A stretch of DNA of 64,000 bases. Origin: CAVUOA01 sp963742955. GTDB lineage: Bacteria; Bacteroidota; Ignavibacteria; Tepidaquicellales; OLB5. Positions 39,157 to 49,416 of this stretch are shown in pieces. Position 1 is the stretch's first letter, and each line of letters begins with the position of its first letter. The DNA lies in contig CAVUOA010000008.1 of assembly GCA_963742955.1 (NCBI GenBank), positions 1,550,001 to 1,614,000 of the forward strand, read 5' to 3'. The position numbers were made by a program, and so were the translations under genes. The notes under the pieces are model-generated. The model worked only from the letters and a program-made list of their open reading frames with translations, ran no database searches and was not told where the DNA came from.

Positions 39157-41622
39157 ATGAAGAACAGACAGGCTCAAAGGAAAAGAGAAAGACCCTCCGG
39201 TTCTTCAAGAAAATTTGAAGAGGGTTTGCCGATTGCCAATAAGAAGCAAATCCTCGGATTTTTTCTTGTTGTGTTCAGCCTGCTCATTATTATCAGTATC
39301 ATTTCTTATTCCGATGCCGACCAATCGAAGCTTGAAAGCTTCAACATCAGCGAAATATTTAAAAAAGAAAGCCAGTCAACCAATTACCAGACATCAAACT
39401 GGCTGGGGATAGTCGGCGTAGTTATGTCCGGTTTTTTGGTGCGCAATGCGTTCGGATATTTTTCTCTTGCTATGCCCGGGCTGCTCTTGCTCTTCGGCAT
39501 AATAATGATGCGTAAAAAACGCCTGCTCGATAGCCTCCAGTTCTCGGTTTACCTGCTTGTTTTAATGATGATACTTTCGTCATTGTTCGGTGTAATGAAA
39601 TTATCGCTTGGTAATGATAAAATTTCATATTCGCTTGTCGGAAGGAGCGGTGATTATTTTTCATCGGTGCTTTATTTTATGCTTGGGAGCTTTCGGAAGC
39701 TACCTTCTGCTCTCGGCGCTGATTATAGTATTCCTTTTCCTGCTTGTTGATGGTGATATAGTTAAAACATTTGCGAAGCTTAAGGTATTTATAGAAAATC
39801 TGCGCAGTAAATTTAAAGCATCCATAGCAGAGGCACGAGAACGGAAAGAAGCCGCGCTTGCAGAAGAAAGCAAAAGAAAGCCATCCCGTGAGGAAAAGAA
39901 AAGCATCTTTAAACGTCGGGAAAAAGAAGAAGAGCATGTTATTAAAGATACTAAAATCAACCGCCCCGAAGCTGAAACTGTTACTCGTGAAGAGAAACCA
40001 ATTGTAAAGAAAGAAATTCCGCTTGAGTCTGAAGATGTACGGGAGGTAAAACCCAAACCACCTGTCGTTAAACCGAATACACCTAAAGAGCCGGTTGGTG
40101 AATCCGCATCAACCGAAGAACCCGATATAATTAATGAACAGCTTGAGGATTATAAATTCCCCGGGCTTGATTTGCTTGAAGAACCTCTGAGGGAAGACCT
40201 TGAAGGGAGCCTCCGATGAAGAATTAAAAGAAAACGGAAGGCTGCTTCAGGCAAAGCTTCTGCACTTCGATGTGAAGATAGAAAAAGTTATTGCAACACC
40301 GGGTCCGGTAGTTACGCTCTATGAGCTTATCCCCGCCGAGGACGTTAAGCTGAGCAAAATAGAAAGCCTGCAGGATGATATTGCGCTTGCAATGAAAGCA
40401 CGCGGAATAAGAATGATTATTCCCATACCCGGTAAAGGAACCGTTGGCGTGGAAATACCTAATCATAAGCCGAGCCTGGTTAAAATAAAAAGCTCAATTG
40501 CATCGAAGAAGTTTTCTGATTCAACCAATCAGTTGCCTATAGCTTTCGGTAAAACTATATCAGGTGAAGTGTTTATAGATGACCTTGCTAAAATGCCGCA
40601 TTTACTTATTGCAGGCTCAACAGGTTCGGGCAAGAGCGTGGGAATAAATACAATTATTGCGGGCTTGCTTTATAAGCTTCATCCCTCCGACCTTAAATTT
40701 GTTTTAATAGACCCGAAGAAAATTGAGCTTAATCTCTACTCAAAGCTTAAAGAACCATTACCTTGCTGTATCGAAAGATATTAACGAAAGTATTGTTACA
40801 ACACCGCAGAACTCCGTTATGGTGTTAAAGAGCCTTGAGTTCGAAATGGAAAAAAGATACGAACGCCTTGCAAATGCTACTGTAAGAAACATATACGATT
40901 ACAACAAAAAATGGAATACAGGCGTGCTTAAAGACGATGAAAACATTAAGCACGGCAAAATGCCTTACCTTGTTGTAATAATAGATGAGCTTGCCGATTT
41001 AATGATAACCGCCGCCCGTGAAGTAGAAGAACCAATCGCGCGTCTTGCGCAGCTTGCAAGAGCTGTGGGGATACATTTAGTGCTTGCTACACAAAGACCT
41101 TCGGTTGATGTTATTACAGGCGTTATAAAAGCCAATTTCTCGGCAAGAGTTGCATATCTTGTAAATTCAAAGGTGGATTCCCGTACCATACTTGATATGA
41201 ACGGCGCCGAACAGCTTATGGGCAGGGGAGACATGCTGTACCTGCCGCCGGGTGTATCAAAACCTATGAGAATCCAGAGCCCGTTTATTTCAGTTGAAGA
41301 AGTCGAAAAAATTACTGACTTCATAGGGACCCAAAAAGGATTTTCCCGCCCGTTTGAGCTTCCATCAGTTCTTGCTAACAAACGGAAATCGATGGGTGTA
41401 TCCGATGAAAGAGATGAGCTGTTTGAAGATGCCGCGCGGATGATTGTACGCTACCAGCAGGGCTCGGTATCACTGCTCCAGAGAAAGCTGAAAGTAGGCT
41501 ATGCAAGAGCCGCAAGGATTGTAGATGAACTTGAAGAAGCGGGCATAGTAGGTCCCTTTGACGGAAGCAAAGCCAGGGAAGTACTGGTTGAAAATGAAGA
41601 AGAATTGGTAAATTATCTGTAA
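39157..41622 (+). CDS. ftsK: DNA translocase FtsK/SpoIIIE (three frameshifts in this sequence)
   Basis: One ftsK gene split over four overlapping frames: 39157-39750, 39608-40219, 40200-40784 and 40723-41622. Repaired it is about 820 aa. Four N-terminal membrane helices (residues 28-180), a charged linker, then the motor: Walker A AGSTGSGKSVG near residue 488 and Walker B LVVIIDELADLM near residue 605, with RLAQLARAVGIHLVLATQRP. The C-terminal winged-helix gamma domain (SVSLLQRKLKVGYARAARIVDELEEAG) reads DNA polarity. It pumps chromosome termini through the septum. Each break is mended by dropping one base: a G of 39685-39687, a G of 40205-40207 and an A of 40749-40751. As the gene is normally needed for chromosome segregation, sequence errors are more likely than decay. 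Confidence 0.92.
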
Positions 41623-41706
41623 ATAATACTTTCCGCCCTTAGTAAAATCGCAACCATTCCGCCCATTAGTGCGTCAAATATTAATAACCGCATAATTTTA
41701 TTTTTT

Positions 41707-44142
41707 ATGACAAAAACATTAAAAGCACTTGTGTGCTTAATTCTGCTGAACTGCGCCCTTTTAGCCCAAAATAACGGTAAAATTTCAGGAATAGTTAAAG
41801 ATTCCCAAAAGAATTCACCTGTTGAAGCCGATGCAAGATTGTTTACCAAGGATACGGTTTTTGTTAAGGGAACGAAGTGTGATTCATCCGGCTATTTTGT
41901 TTTTGATAACCTTGCTTACGGAACATATAAGATTGAAATCGGCTTAATTGAATACTCAACTCTTACTATCGGTAACATAAAGCTTGATGCATCAAATCCG
42001 ACTAAGTCATTCGACACTCTTAAACTGAAAAAACAAAATATCACTACAGATGAAATAGTAGTTGAAGACCAAAAGGGACTTATTAACTTCAGCGGTGATA
42101 AGAAAGTATTTAATGTGGATAATTCGGTTACTACAAAAGGCGGAAACGCGCTGGACGTGCTTAAGAAAGTGCCCATGGTTGACGTTGATATTAACGATAA
42201 CGTTTCACTCCGCGGAAGCCAGAACGTGAAAATACTGGTTGATGATAAGCCTTCAAGGTTTGTGAGCCTTAAGCAGATACCTGCCGATGATATTGAAAAA
42301 GTGGAGGTGATTACAAATCCTTCTGCCAAGTACGAATCAGAAGGCGTAACCGGAATTATAAACCTGGTTATGAAGAAAGATACACGGCTGGGATTTCAGG
42401 GAATGACAAACCTGAGCGCAGGCGATAAAGACCGCTACTGGGGCGGACTGAACCTCAGCATGAAGAAAAATAAATTTTCTATGTTCGGCAGCGCATATCT
42501 TGGCAAGTACGGATACTCTTTTGATTATACAGGAAACCTGGATTACTATACCCCGCTTTCATATTACCGTAATGACGGATTTGGCTCAGGAAGGAGCAAA
42601 TATTTCTTTCTGCAGGGCGGCGCTGAATATGAGTTCATCACAAGCAATACTCTGGGGTTCGAAGTAAACTATAACAAAGGAAACTGGAGCAATTTAAATA
42701 ATGCCTCAAACCTTTATCTTGATTCATCCGGCAGCCCGACATCTTCATATACCAACGATAACAACAGGGACGGCATCTGGGAAGGCGCTACATACAGCCT
42801 TTATTATACAGGCAAGCTAAATGATGAAGGCAGGGAGCTTTCTGGTGATTTAACCTTTACACAAAATAAAAACGATTATGATAACGGGCTTATAAGAACC
42901 GATTTTAACGGTAATGGAGTGCCCGTATCGGTTAATCCTTTCAAACAGCAGGATTCAACTACGTTTCATTCGTATAACCTCAATGCGCAGATGGATTATG
43001 TTCATCCGTTCGGCAAAACTACAAAGCTTGAAGCGGGCTATAAAGGAACATTCCGCCAGAACGATAATGATTTTACATCAGATTCGCTTGATTATAACAT
43101 AAACGGATACACAAGAAATGTTTCGACTTCAAACCATTTTAAGCTGACTGAAAATATTAATGCGGCTTATAGTGTTTTTTCAAGCTCAATAGCTGATTTC
43201 AATTATAAGCTCGGCTTAAGGTTTGAGCATACTAATACAATAGGTGAGCTGTTAACCGGCGGTGAGAATTTCAGGAAAAATTATCTTGATGTTTTTCCGA
43301 CTGTGAGTATTTCAAGAAGCATAGGGCAGGCGAACCAGATTCAGTTTGCTTACAGCCGCAGGGTTACGCGTCCTAATATATGGCGTATGAATCCGTTCAT
43401 AAATAAAAACGACCCCAAGTTCTGGTATGTAGGCAATCCCAACCTTAACCCTGAGTATACCGATTCATATGAGCTGAGTTATATGTTTTTTAACAAGCTG
43501 ATATCAGTTACACCTATGGCGTTCTACAGGCAGTCGCATGATGTTATTTCAAACTACAGCGTGTTAAATGACAGCAACGTGCTTGTTACATCTTATATAA
43601 ACGCATCAGGCTCAAAATCATACGGGCTTGATTTGGTGCTCTCATCAAAAGCGTTTGCGTGGCTTAACTTAAACGGAACGCTGAGCATGTATGATACAAA
43701 ATTCGATAAAGACCCGCTGACTGATTACGCGCAGGAAGAAGGCTTCTCATGGAAAGCAAACGTGAGGGCATATTTTAATTTGGGTACGCTCTTCAATCTT
43801 GAATTGTATTATAACTATGTCGGAAAGAAAGTCAATGCGCAGGGCAAGAACCTTCCAACGCAGAATCTGGATTTCGGCATAAGCAGGGATTTCTTCAATA
43901 GCCTGCTGACGGTTAGCTTCCGCGCAAGTGATATACTGCAAACCCAGCAGTGGGGTCAGGACGTTAGCGCATCCACATATTACGGGAAGTACCGCAACAG
44001 CTGGGATTCACGCAGTTATTTCCTAACGCTATCGTTTAAATTCGGAAATACTAAAGATTATATTCAGAAGAAGAAAAAAGTTAAGCAGAACTCAAACGAG
44101 CAGAACGACCAGGGACAGGATAACAACGGCATGGGAAGGTGA
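41707..44142 (+). CDS. TonB-dependent receptor-like outer-membrane protein
   Basis: An 811-aa outer-membrane receptor. Signal peptide ends near LLAQ. A carboxypeptidase-regulatory-like domain (GKISGIVKDSQKNSPVEADA ... GTYKIEIGLIEYS, residues 23-90), a plug domain (GGNALDVLKKVPMVDVDIND ... NPSAKYESEGVTGIINLVMK, residues about 140-220) and a large barrel of the OMP_b-brl_3 type follow. It ends with a hydrophilic Lys/Gln/Asn tail. The N-terminal TonB box is not obvious, as usual in this subfamily. Substrate unknown. About 85 nt downstream of ftsK. Confidence 0.9.
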   Translation: MTKTLKALVCLILLNCALLAQNNGKISGIVKDSQKNSPVEADARLFTKDTVFVKGTKCDSSGYFVFDNLAYGTYKIEIGLIEYSTLTIGNIKLDASNPTKSFDTLKLKKQNITTDEIVVEDQKGLINFSGDKKVFNVDNSVTTKGGNALDVLKKVPMVDVDINDNVSLRGSQNVKILVDDKPSRFVSLKQIPADDIEKVEVITNPSAKYESEGVTGIINLVMKKDTRLGFQGMTNLSAGDKDRYWGGLNLSMKKNKFSMFGSAYLGKYGYSFDYTGNLDYYTPLSYYRNDGFGSGRSKYFFLQGGAEYEFITSNTLGFEVNYNKGNWSNLNNASNLYLDSSGSPTSSYTNDNNRDGIWEGATYSLYYTGKLNDEGRELSGDLTFTQNKNDYDNGLIRTDFNGNGVPVSVNPFKQQDSTTFHSYNLNAQMDYVHPFGKTTKLEAGYKGTFRQNDNDFTSDSLDYNINGYTRNVSTSNHFKLTENINAAYSVFSSSIADFNYKLGLRFEHTNTIGELLTGGENFRKNYLDVFPTVSISRSIGQANQIQFAYSRRVTRPNIWRMNPFINKNDPKFWYVGNPNLNPEYTDSYELSYMFFNKLISVTPMAFYRQSHDVISNYSVLNDSNVLVTSYINASGSKSYGLDLVLSSKAFAWLNLNGTLSMYDTKFDKDPLTDYAQEEGFSWKANVRAYFNLGTLFNLELYYNYVGKKVNAQGKNLPTQNLDFGISRDFFNSLLTVSFRASDILQTQQWGQDVSASTYYGKYRNSWDSRSYFLTLSFKFGNTKDYIQKKKKVKQNSNEQNDQGQDNNGMGR

Positions 44143-44228
44143 GGCAACAACCCGCCCCACCCCGAGGAACCGGGACTCCCCCAGTGAAGGATAAACTACC
44201 GAGGGGAGATTGAATGATTGTAATTGTA

Positions 44229-44254
44229 GGGCTCAATTTATTGAGCCTTTTTTT
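44229..44254 (+). terminator. Rho-independent terminator
   Basis: GGCTCAA, loop TTTAT, TTGAGCC, then seven T, 87 nt after the TonB receptor gene. Confidence 0.9.
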
Positions 44255-44313
44255 GTCAAATGTATCCTTTTAATCCCGTTATTGGTGTTATCACCCGACT
44301 AGTGTCATCATGC

Positions 44314-44382
44314 GCAGTGTCCCTTGCAGGGGACACTGCTAAGACAGATTATACATGCAGTCTAGATTCCCGTACAGGGAAT
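44314..44382. repeat. Pair of hairpins between the TonB receptor and lolA
   Basis: GCAGTGTCCC (44314-44323) with GGGACACTGC (44330-44339), and ATTCCC-GTACA-GGGAAT (44366-44382). Both belong to the short CCC-loop-GGG palindromes that recur in the other gaps. Confidence 0.65.
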
Positions 44383-44485
44383 GTCAACAAATATGGGATT
44401 TTTATGCACTTTTCTCTTTTATATAAATGGCATAGAATTAATGGATTAAAAGCGTTATTTTTATTTTCTAAAACCCAATAAAATC

Positions 44486-45127
44486 ATGAAAAATATAAGT
44501 TTATTTCTGCTGATATTTGCAATAATCCTGCCGTTCGGGCAGTTTACCAGGGCTCAGGATGATATTACAGCACAGGAAATAATTCAGAATGTCCAGAATG
44601 TGTATAAAGACATTACCGATGCCAAAGCCGCATTTTCACAGACTGTTAAGCTGGGAAAATCAAAAGCGCAGACTACATCGGGCACATTATATATAAAGAA
44701 GGAAAACAAATACCGCATCGAAACCGATGCGCAGACAATCGTAACCGACGGCACGACTTCCTGGTCATATTCACCCAAGAAAAAGCAGGTTATAATTGAT
44801 AACTACAAAGAAACCGGCAATACTTTTTCACCAAACAAGTATTTATTCCAGTACCCGGAGAATTTTTATTCTGACCTCGAAGGCTCGGAGAAAATCGGCA
44901 GCACGGATACATACGTGCTCAAGCTCAGACCGCGCGAAAACGGTTACGTTAAATCAGCTAAGCTCTGGGTTGATAAAAGCACGTGGCTTATAAAAAAGAT
45001 TAACATTGTTACAGATGAATCAACCACCACGTTTAATGTAAAGAACATTCAGCTGAACGTTGGGTTAAGCAATTCGAATTTTACTTTCAAGGCTCCCGAA
45101 GGCGTGGAAGTAATTGATATGCGTTAG
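44486..45127 (+). CDS. lolA: Outer-membrane lipoprotein carrier protein LolA
   Basis: A 213-aa periplasmic LolA-type protein. Signal peptide ends near TRAQ. AQEIIQNVQNVYKDITDAKA (LolA start), GTLYIKKENKYRIETDAQ, IVTDGTTSWSYSPKKKQVII and AKLWVDKSTWLIKKINI are typical. It carries lipoproteins from the inner to the outer membrane, and its presence supports a diderm cell. It is the first gene of a close set (3-4-nt gaps) with a UPF0104 membrane protein and a DUF362 protein. Confidence 0.92.
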   Translation: MKNISLFLLIFAIILPFGQFTRAQDDITAQEIIQNVQNVYKDITDAKAAFSQTVKLGKSKAQTTSGTLYIKKENKYRIETDAQTIVTDGTTSWSYSPKKKQVIIDNYKETGNTFSPNKYLFQYPENFYSDLEGSEKIGSTDTYVLKLRPRENGYVKSAKLWVDKSTWLIKKINIVTDESTTTFNVKNIQLNVGLSNSNFTFKAPEGVEVIDMR

Positions 45128-45130
45128 TTA

Positions 45131-46162
45131 ATGGCATCAAAGACCGGGCGAAAACTAAATATTTTAATCAGCACCGTTCTGCTTGCTCTGTTCCTGTACC
45201 TTGCGTTCAGAAACGTGAATCTTAAAGAGCTTGCTTCCATACTTGAAAATACAAACTACTTTTATATTTTTATCGGCGTAGCAATCGGCGGAGTCGGCGG
45301 CATGGTTATTCGTGTATTCAGGTGGAGAGTTTTGCTGGAACCTGTTAAGAAAGGCATTTCATTCAGGAATCTTTTTTCCTCTACCGCAATCGGCTACATG
45401 GTTAATAATCTCATCCCCCGTTCGGGGGAAGTCGTAAGACCTTACCTTCTCGGCAAAAACGAAGGCATTTCAAAAGCGGCGGCATTCGGTACAATAATAC
45501 TCGAAAGAATTATTGATACTTTTATTTTCCTGCTTATGTTCGGAATTGCGCTGTTTTATTTTAAAGATAAGATATCCAAAGCTGTGCCTGAAATTTCCTC
45601 GGCAGTAATAATACTTTCGGCTTTGATTTTTTTGCTGCTTGCATGGATACTCTTAATGATGTTTAAAACAGAGCAGAGCCTGAAAATTGTAAGGTTCTTT
45701 TCGAAAATACTCCCGGCGAGGTTCCGCGGGAAAATTGAAAATATGTTTGCATCGCTAGTTGGCGGTTTTGATGTTTTAAAAAAACCGGCATTGCTTTTTA
45801 AAATTGCGCTCTACACAATACTCCTTTGGGCTGTCTATCTTATCAGCGCTTATATTCCGTTTTATTCGTTTAATATTATTGTAAATAACGGGCTGGGGTT
45901 TTTTACTGAGATTTGGGATGCCAATCTTTTGCTGGTTCTCATAAACGTATCTATGTTTATTCCTGTGCCTGCAGCAACGGGACCCTACCACTATATGTGC
46001 AAGGTAACTCTGGTCTCGATATTTTCAATAAGTGAAGCAAAAGCATTGGGTTACGCTACATCAACGCATTTAATGAGCTTTGTTATTTACTTAATTGTCG
46101 GTTTATATTATTTTATTATTTCTAACTATAAATTTTCAGAATTAAAGGAGAAAACTGTATAA
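45131..46162 (+). CDS. UPF0104 / lysylphosphatidylglycerol-synthase-like transmembrane protein
   Basis: A 343-aa polytopic membrane protein with about 8 helices. It has the family motif NNLIPRSGEVVRPYLLGKNEGISKAAAFGTIILERIIDT, split here over residues about 85-135, which marks the LPG-synthase flippase-like transmembrane group (AglD/MprF N-terminal like). Such proteins are thought to move or modify lipids or lipid-linked sugars. No soluble LPG synthase domain is attached, so aminoacylation is not implied. Translation is probably coupled to lolA (3-nt gap) and the DUF362 gene (3-nt gap). Confidence 0.88.
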   Translation: MASKTGRKLNILISTVLLALFLYLAFRNVNLKELASILENTNYFYIFIGVAIGGVGGMVIRVFRWRVLLEPVKKGISFRNLFSSTAIGYMVNNLIPRSGEVVRPYLLGKNEGISKAAAFGTIILERIIDTFIFLLMFGIALFYFKDKISKAVPEISSAVIILSALIFLLLAWILLMMFKTEQSLKIVRFFSKILPARFRGKIENMFASLVGGFDVLKKPALLFKIALYTILLWAVYLISAYIPFYSFNIIVNNGLGFFTEIWDANLLLVLINVSMFIPVPAATGPYHYMCKVTLVSIFSISEAKALGYATSTHLMSFVIYLIVGLYYFIISNYKFSELKEKTV

Positions 46163-46165
46163 GTT

Positions 46166-47248
46166 ATGCCTAAATCAAAAGTTGCAGTTTTAAAAACAAC
46201 ACCCGAAACAATAAATGATGATTATATAAAGCTGATGGAGTTAGCCGACTTCACCAATTACCTCGATAAATCGGCAGCTACCATTTTAAAAGATAATATT
46301 TCATGGCATTTCCCGTTCCCCGGCGCAAATACAACGCCGTGGCAGCTTGAAGCTACCGTAATGGGTCTGAAGAAGCACGAATATAACGATATTGTCTGTG
46401 TGCAGAATAAAACCGTGGTTACCAATGCATTCAAAGGCGAGGACTTAAACAAGTATGTGCCGATATTTAAGAAATATGATATTCCCGTGCTGTTTAACTT
46501 CAAGGAAGGGGATATGAAATGGATTGACTACAAGCCCAAAGCAAAGATGAACGTTCTCGATATGATTTATCCCGAAGGCATAACAATACCCGATTATTTT
46601 TTCGGGAAAAATATTATTCATCTTCCAACCGTCAAGTGCCATATATACACCACAACAACCGGAGCTATGAAGAATGCATTCGGCGGGCTGCTGAATACAA
46701 AACGCCATTACACACATTCATGGATTCATAAAACACTGGTTGATTTGCTTGCGATTCAGAAAGAAATTCACACAGGTATATTTGCCGTAATGGACGGCAC
46801 AACGGCTGGCAACGGACCGGGACCGAGAACAATGTATCCTGAAACAAAGAACATAATACTTGCAAGCGCAGACCAGGTTGCAATTGATGCAGTTGCGGCA
46901 AAGATGATGGGCTTCGACCCGATGAGCCTTGAGTACATTAATGTTGCTCATAACCAGGGATTAGGAACCGGTGATGTTAAAGATATTGAAATAGTTGGGC
47001 ATGATATATCAAATGAAAGCTGGGGATTCCATGTTGGCGATAACCTTGCGAGCAGGGCTGGCGATTTGCTCTGGTTCAGTCCTATGAAAGCTTTGCAGAA
47101 TTTCTTTTTCAGAACGCCGCTTGTTAACGTGTTTATACTCGGCTCGGAGACATATCATGATTTCTACCGCTGGCCGTTTAAAGATAAAAGAGTGTTCGAA
47201 AAATGGAAAAAGAATTCCGAATGGGGAAAGCTTTTCGAAAAGTATTAA
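46166..47248 (+). CDS. DUF362 domain-containing protein
   Basis: A 360-aa DUF362 protein. Its landmarks are FPGANTTPWQLEATVMGLKK, IHLPTVKCHIYTTTTGAMKN, MDGTTAGNGPGPRTMYPETK and ILASADQVAIDAVAAKMMGF. The ferredoxin part that some members carry is absent. The function of the family is not established, though it is often found near iron-sulfur or anaerobic enzymes. Here it follows a flippase-like protein and precedes a UDP-sugar dehydrogenase, so a link to surface polysaccharide is possible by context only. Confidence 0.88.
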   Translation: MPKSKVAVLKTTPETINDDYIKLMELADFTNYLDKSAATILKDNISWHFPFPGANTTPWQLEATVMGLKKHEYNDIVCVQNKTVVTNAFKGEDLNKYVPIFKKYDIPVLFNFKEGDMKWIDYKPKAKMNVLDMIYPEGITIPDYFFGKNIIHLPTVKCHIYTTTTGAMKNAFGGLLNTKRHYTHSWIHKTLVDLLAIQKEIHTGIFAVMDGTTAGNGPGPRTMYPETKNIILASADQVAIDAVAAKMMGFDPMSLEYINVAHNQGLGTGDVKDIEIVGHDISNESWGFHVGDNLASRAGDLLWFSPMKALQNFFFRTPLVNVFILGSETYHDFYRWPFKDKRVFEKWKKNSEWGKLFEKY

Positions 47249-47314
47249 TCTCCTTTTCCTGCCTGGATTGCCTTCTGTAAAGGAGAATTGAATTTATAAT
47301 TTATTTCAATACAA

Positions 47315-48620
47315 ATGAAACTTAGTATTATAGGAACCGGATACGTGGGTCTTGTCTCCGGCGTTTGCTTTGCCGAAAACGGCAGCGAAGTAATTTGCAT
47401 GGACGTAGACGAAAAAAAGATAGAGCGCCTTAAACAGGGTGACCCTGTTATTTATGAACCCGGCTTAAAAGAATTGCTCGAAAAAAATATTGAAGAAGGA
47501 AGAGTAACTTTTTCAACTGACCTGAAATATACAGTTGAAAACAGCGAAGTGATTTTCCTCTGCCTGCCTACACCGCCTTATGAAGACGGCTCGGTTGATT
47601 TGACTCATGTGCTTGATGTGGCCGATAAAATGGCGCCGTATATAAACGGCTATAAAGTTATTGTGAGCAAAAGCACAGTGCCTGTTGGAACATGTGACAG
47701 AATAAAAGAAATAGTTGCTAAGAAAACAAAACACGAGTTTGATGTAGTATCGAATCCCGAGTTTTTGAAAGAAGGCGCCGCGGTTAATGATTTTATGTCA
47801 CCCGATAGAGTGGTGGTCGGCACAAGCAGTAAAAAAGCAGCCGATATTATGCGCGAGCTTTACAGCAGCTTTATGCGCGTATCGGAGAGAATAATTATAA
47901 TGGATGAACATTCATCCGAGCTTACCAAATATGCGGCAAACTCAATGCTGGCAATGCGTATATCGTTTATGAACGAAATCGCTAACATTTGCGAGAGAGT
48001 TAACGCCGATATTGATATGATTAGAATCGGGATTGGAAGCGATTCCCGCATCGGCAACAGCTTTCTATTTCCCGGTGTCGGTTACGGCGGAAGCTGTTTT
48101 CCAAAGGATGTTAAAGGTTTAATCAGCACATCGGACGAAATCGGGTATGATTTTAAGCTGCTCAAAGCAATTGATGCAATAAACATGAACCAGAAGCTTC
48201 AGTTTGTCGAGAAAATCAAAAACCATTTTAGCGGCAATATTAAAGGCAAAACGTTTGCTGTTTGGGGTTTATCGTATAAGCCAAGAACTGATGATATACG
48301 CGAAGCGCCTGCTATAACTATAATAAAGAAACTCTCCGAAGCGGGAGCGAAAATACAGGCGTATGACCCTGCGGCAATGGATAATTTTAAAGAGCAGTAC
48401 GGAAATATTCCGAACCTTGAATTCTGCAAAAACAACTATGATGCTCTTAAAGATGCAAGCGCGCTTGTGCTGGTAACCGAATGGAATGAATTCCGCAATA
48501 TTGATATTGACAGGATGAAATCGCTGATGAAAGAGCATGTTGTATTCGACGGCAGAAACATATATAAACCGTCTCATTCTCGAAGCAGAAGGGTTTGCAT
48601 ATTACGGTATTGGGAAGTGA
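47315..48620 (+). CDS. UDP-glucose/GDP-mannose 6-dehydrogenase (frameshift at the 3' end)
   Basis: An NAD-dependent nucleotide-sugar 6-dehydrogenase, most like UDP-glucose dehydrogenase. Rossmann start MKLSIIGTGYVGLVSGVCFA, SKSTVPVGT, NPEFLKEGAAVNDFMSPDRV, and the catalytic cysteine in GYGGSCFPKDVKGL near residue 257. It makes a UDP-uronic acid for surface glycans. The open frame continues to 48637 with an odd end (SRSRRVCILRYW). One frame over the end is LEAEGFAYYGIGK, the normal C-terminus, with stop at 48620. The span is 435 codons plus one base, so an extra T at 48577-48578 is likely. Confidence 0.93.
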
Positions 48621-48640
48621 CAGAAATCCATCTCTAATCA

Positions 48641-48671
<31 letters not shown>

Positions 48672-48674
48672 GAA

Positions 48675-49416
48675 ATGAACTACTACTATATCACCGGAAC
48701 GAGCCGCGGAATCGGCAAAGCTTTAGCCGAAGCTTTGCTAAAAGACAAAAATAATTTTGTAACAGGAATTTCACGCACCGCATCAATTGACCACCCCAAC
48801 TACCGCCATGTAACGCTTGATTTATCCAAAACTAAGAAAACCGCAAAGTTTGAGTTTACCGAATTCAATGATGCTGAGAAAATTGTTCTGGTAAATAACG
48901 CCGGATTTATTGGTGAAATTAAACGTGCAGGTAATCACAATAATAAAACTCTTGCTGGAACTTATAAAGTCAACCTCACTGCGCCCTCAATACTGATAAA
49001 TAATTTTATTAACACTTACCGCAGCTCACCTGCAGAGAAAATAATATTCAATATCAGCTCCGGGGCGGGCAGGCACCCGATTGATGCCGCAAGTACATAT
49101 TCTGCTTCTAAAGCGGGATTGGATATGTTCAGTAAAGTTGTTGCCGAGGAACAGAAAATTACAGGCGGTGATTTCCGGATTGTGTCAATTTCTGTTGGCG
49201 TTGTTGATACAGTTATGCAGAGCAAATTAAGAGATGCTGATGATAAATGAATTCAGCAGAAAAAATGAATTTATAGGTTATAAAGAAAAAGGACAAATAA
49301 CACAACCTGAAGAGCTTGCAGTAAAGCTGATTGAGATAATTGATAACATAGACAAAGTTAACGATGTAGTTTTTTCCGTAAGAGAATTTGACGAAATGAT
49401 GAAGAAAAATGCTTAG
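48675..49416 (+). CDS. Short-chain dehydrogenase/reductase (one frameshift)
   Basis: An SDR of about 246 aa, sepiapterin/benzil-reductase-like in size. YYITGTSRGIGKALAEALL is the nucleotide-binding motif, NNAG is at about residue 75, and the catalytic Ser and Tyr-x-x-x-Lys are in NISSGAG and YSASKAGLDMFSK. The frame stops at 49250 after KLRDADDK. The other frame, 49234-49416, continues with NEFSRKNEFIGYKEKGQITQ and a normal SDR end. Dropping one A of 49245-49247 joins them, and the 742-nt span is 247 codons plus one base. Its end overlaps the TPR gene by 8 nt. Substrate unknown. Confidence 0.87.

Noticed and set aside
41613..41849. Minus-strand frame of 78 codons between ftsK and the TonB receptor
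   Set aside because: Mostly the reverse of the receptor's signal-peptide region; no ribosome site and no family likeness.
45410..45432. CCCCCG/CGGGGG palindrome in the UPF0104 gene as an inserted element
   Set aside because: It encodes LIPRSGEVVRP, a motif conserved in the family, so the palindrome is most likely chance.
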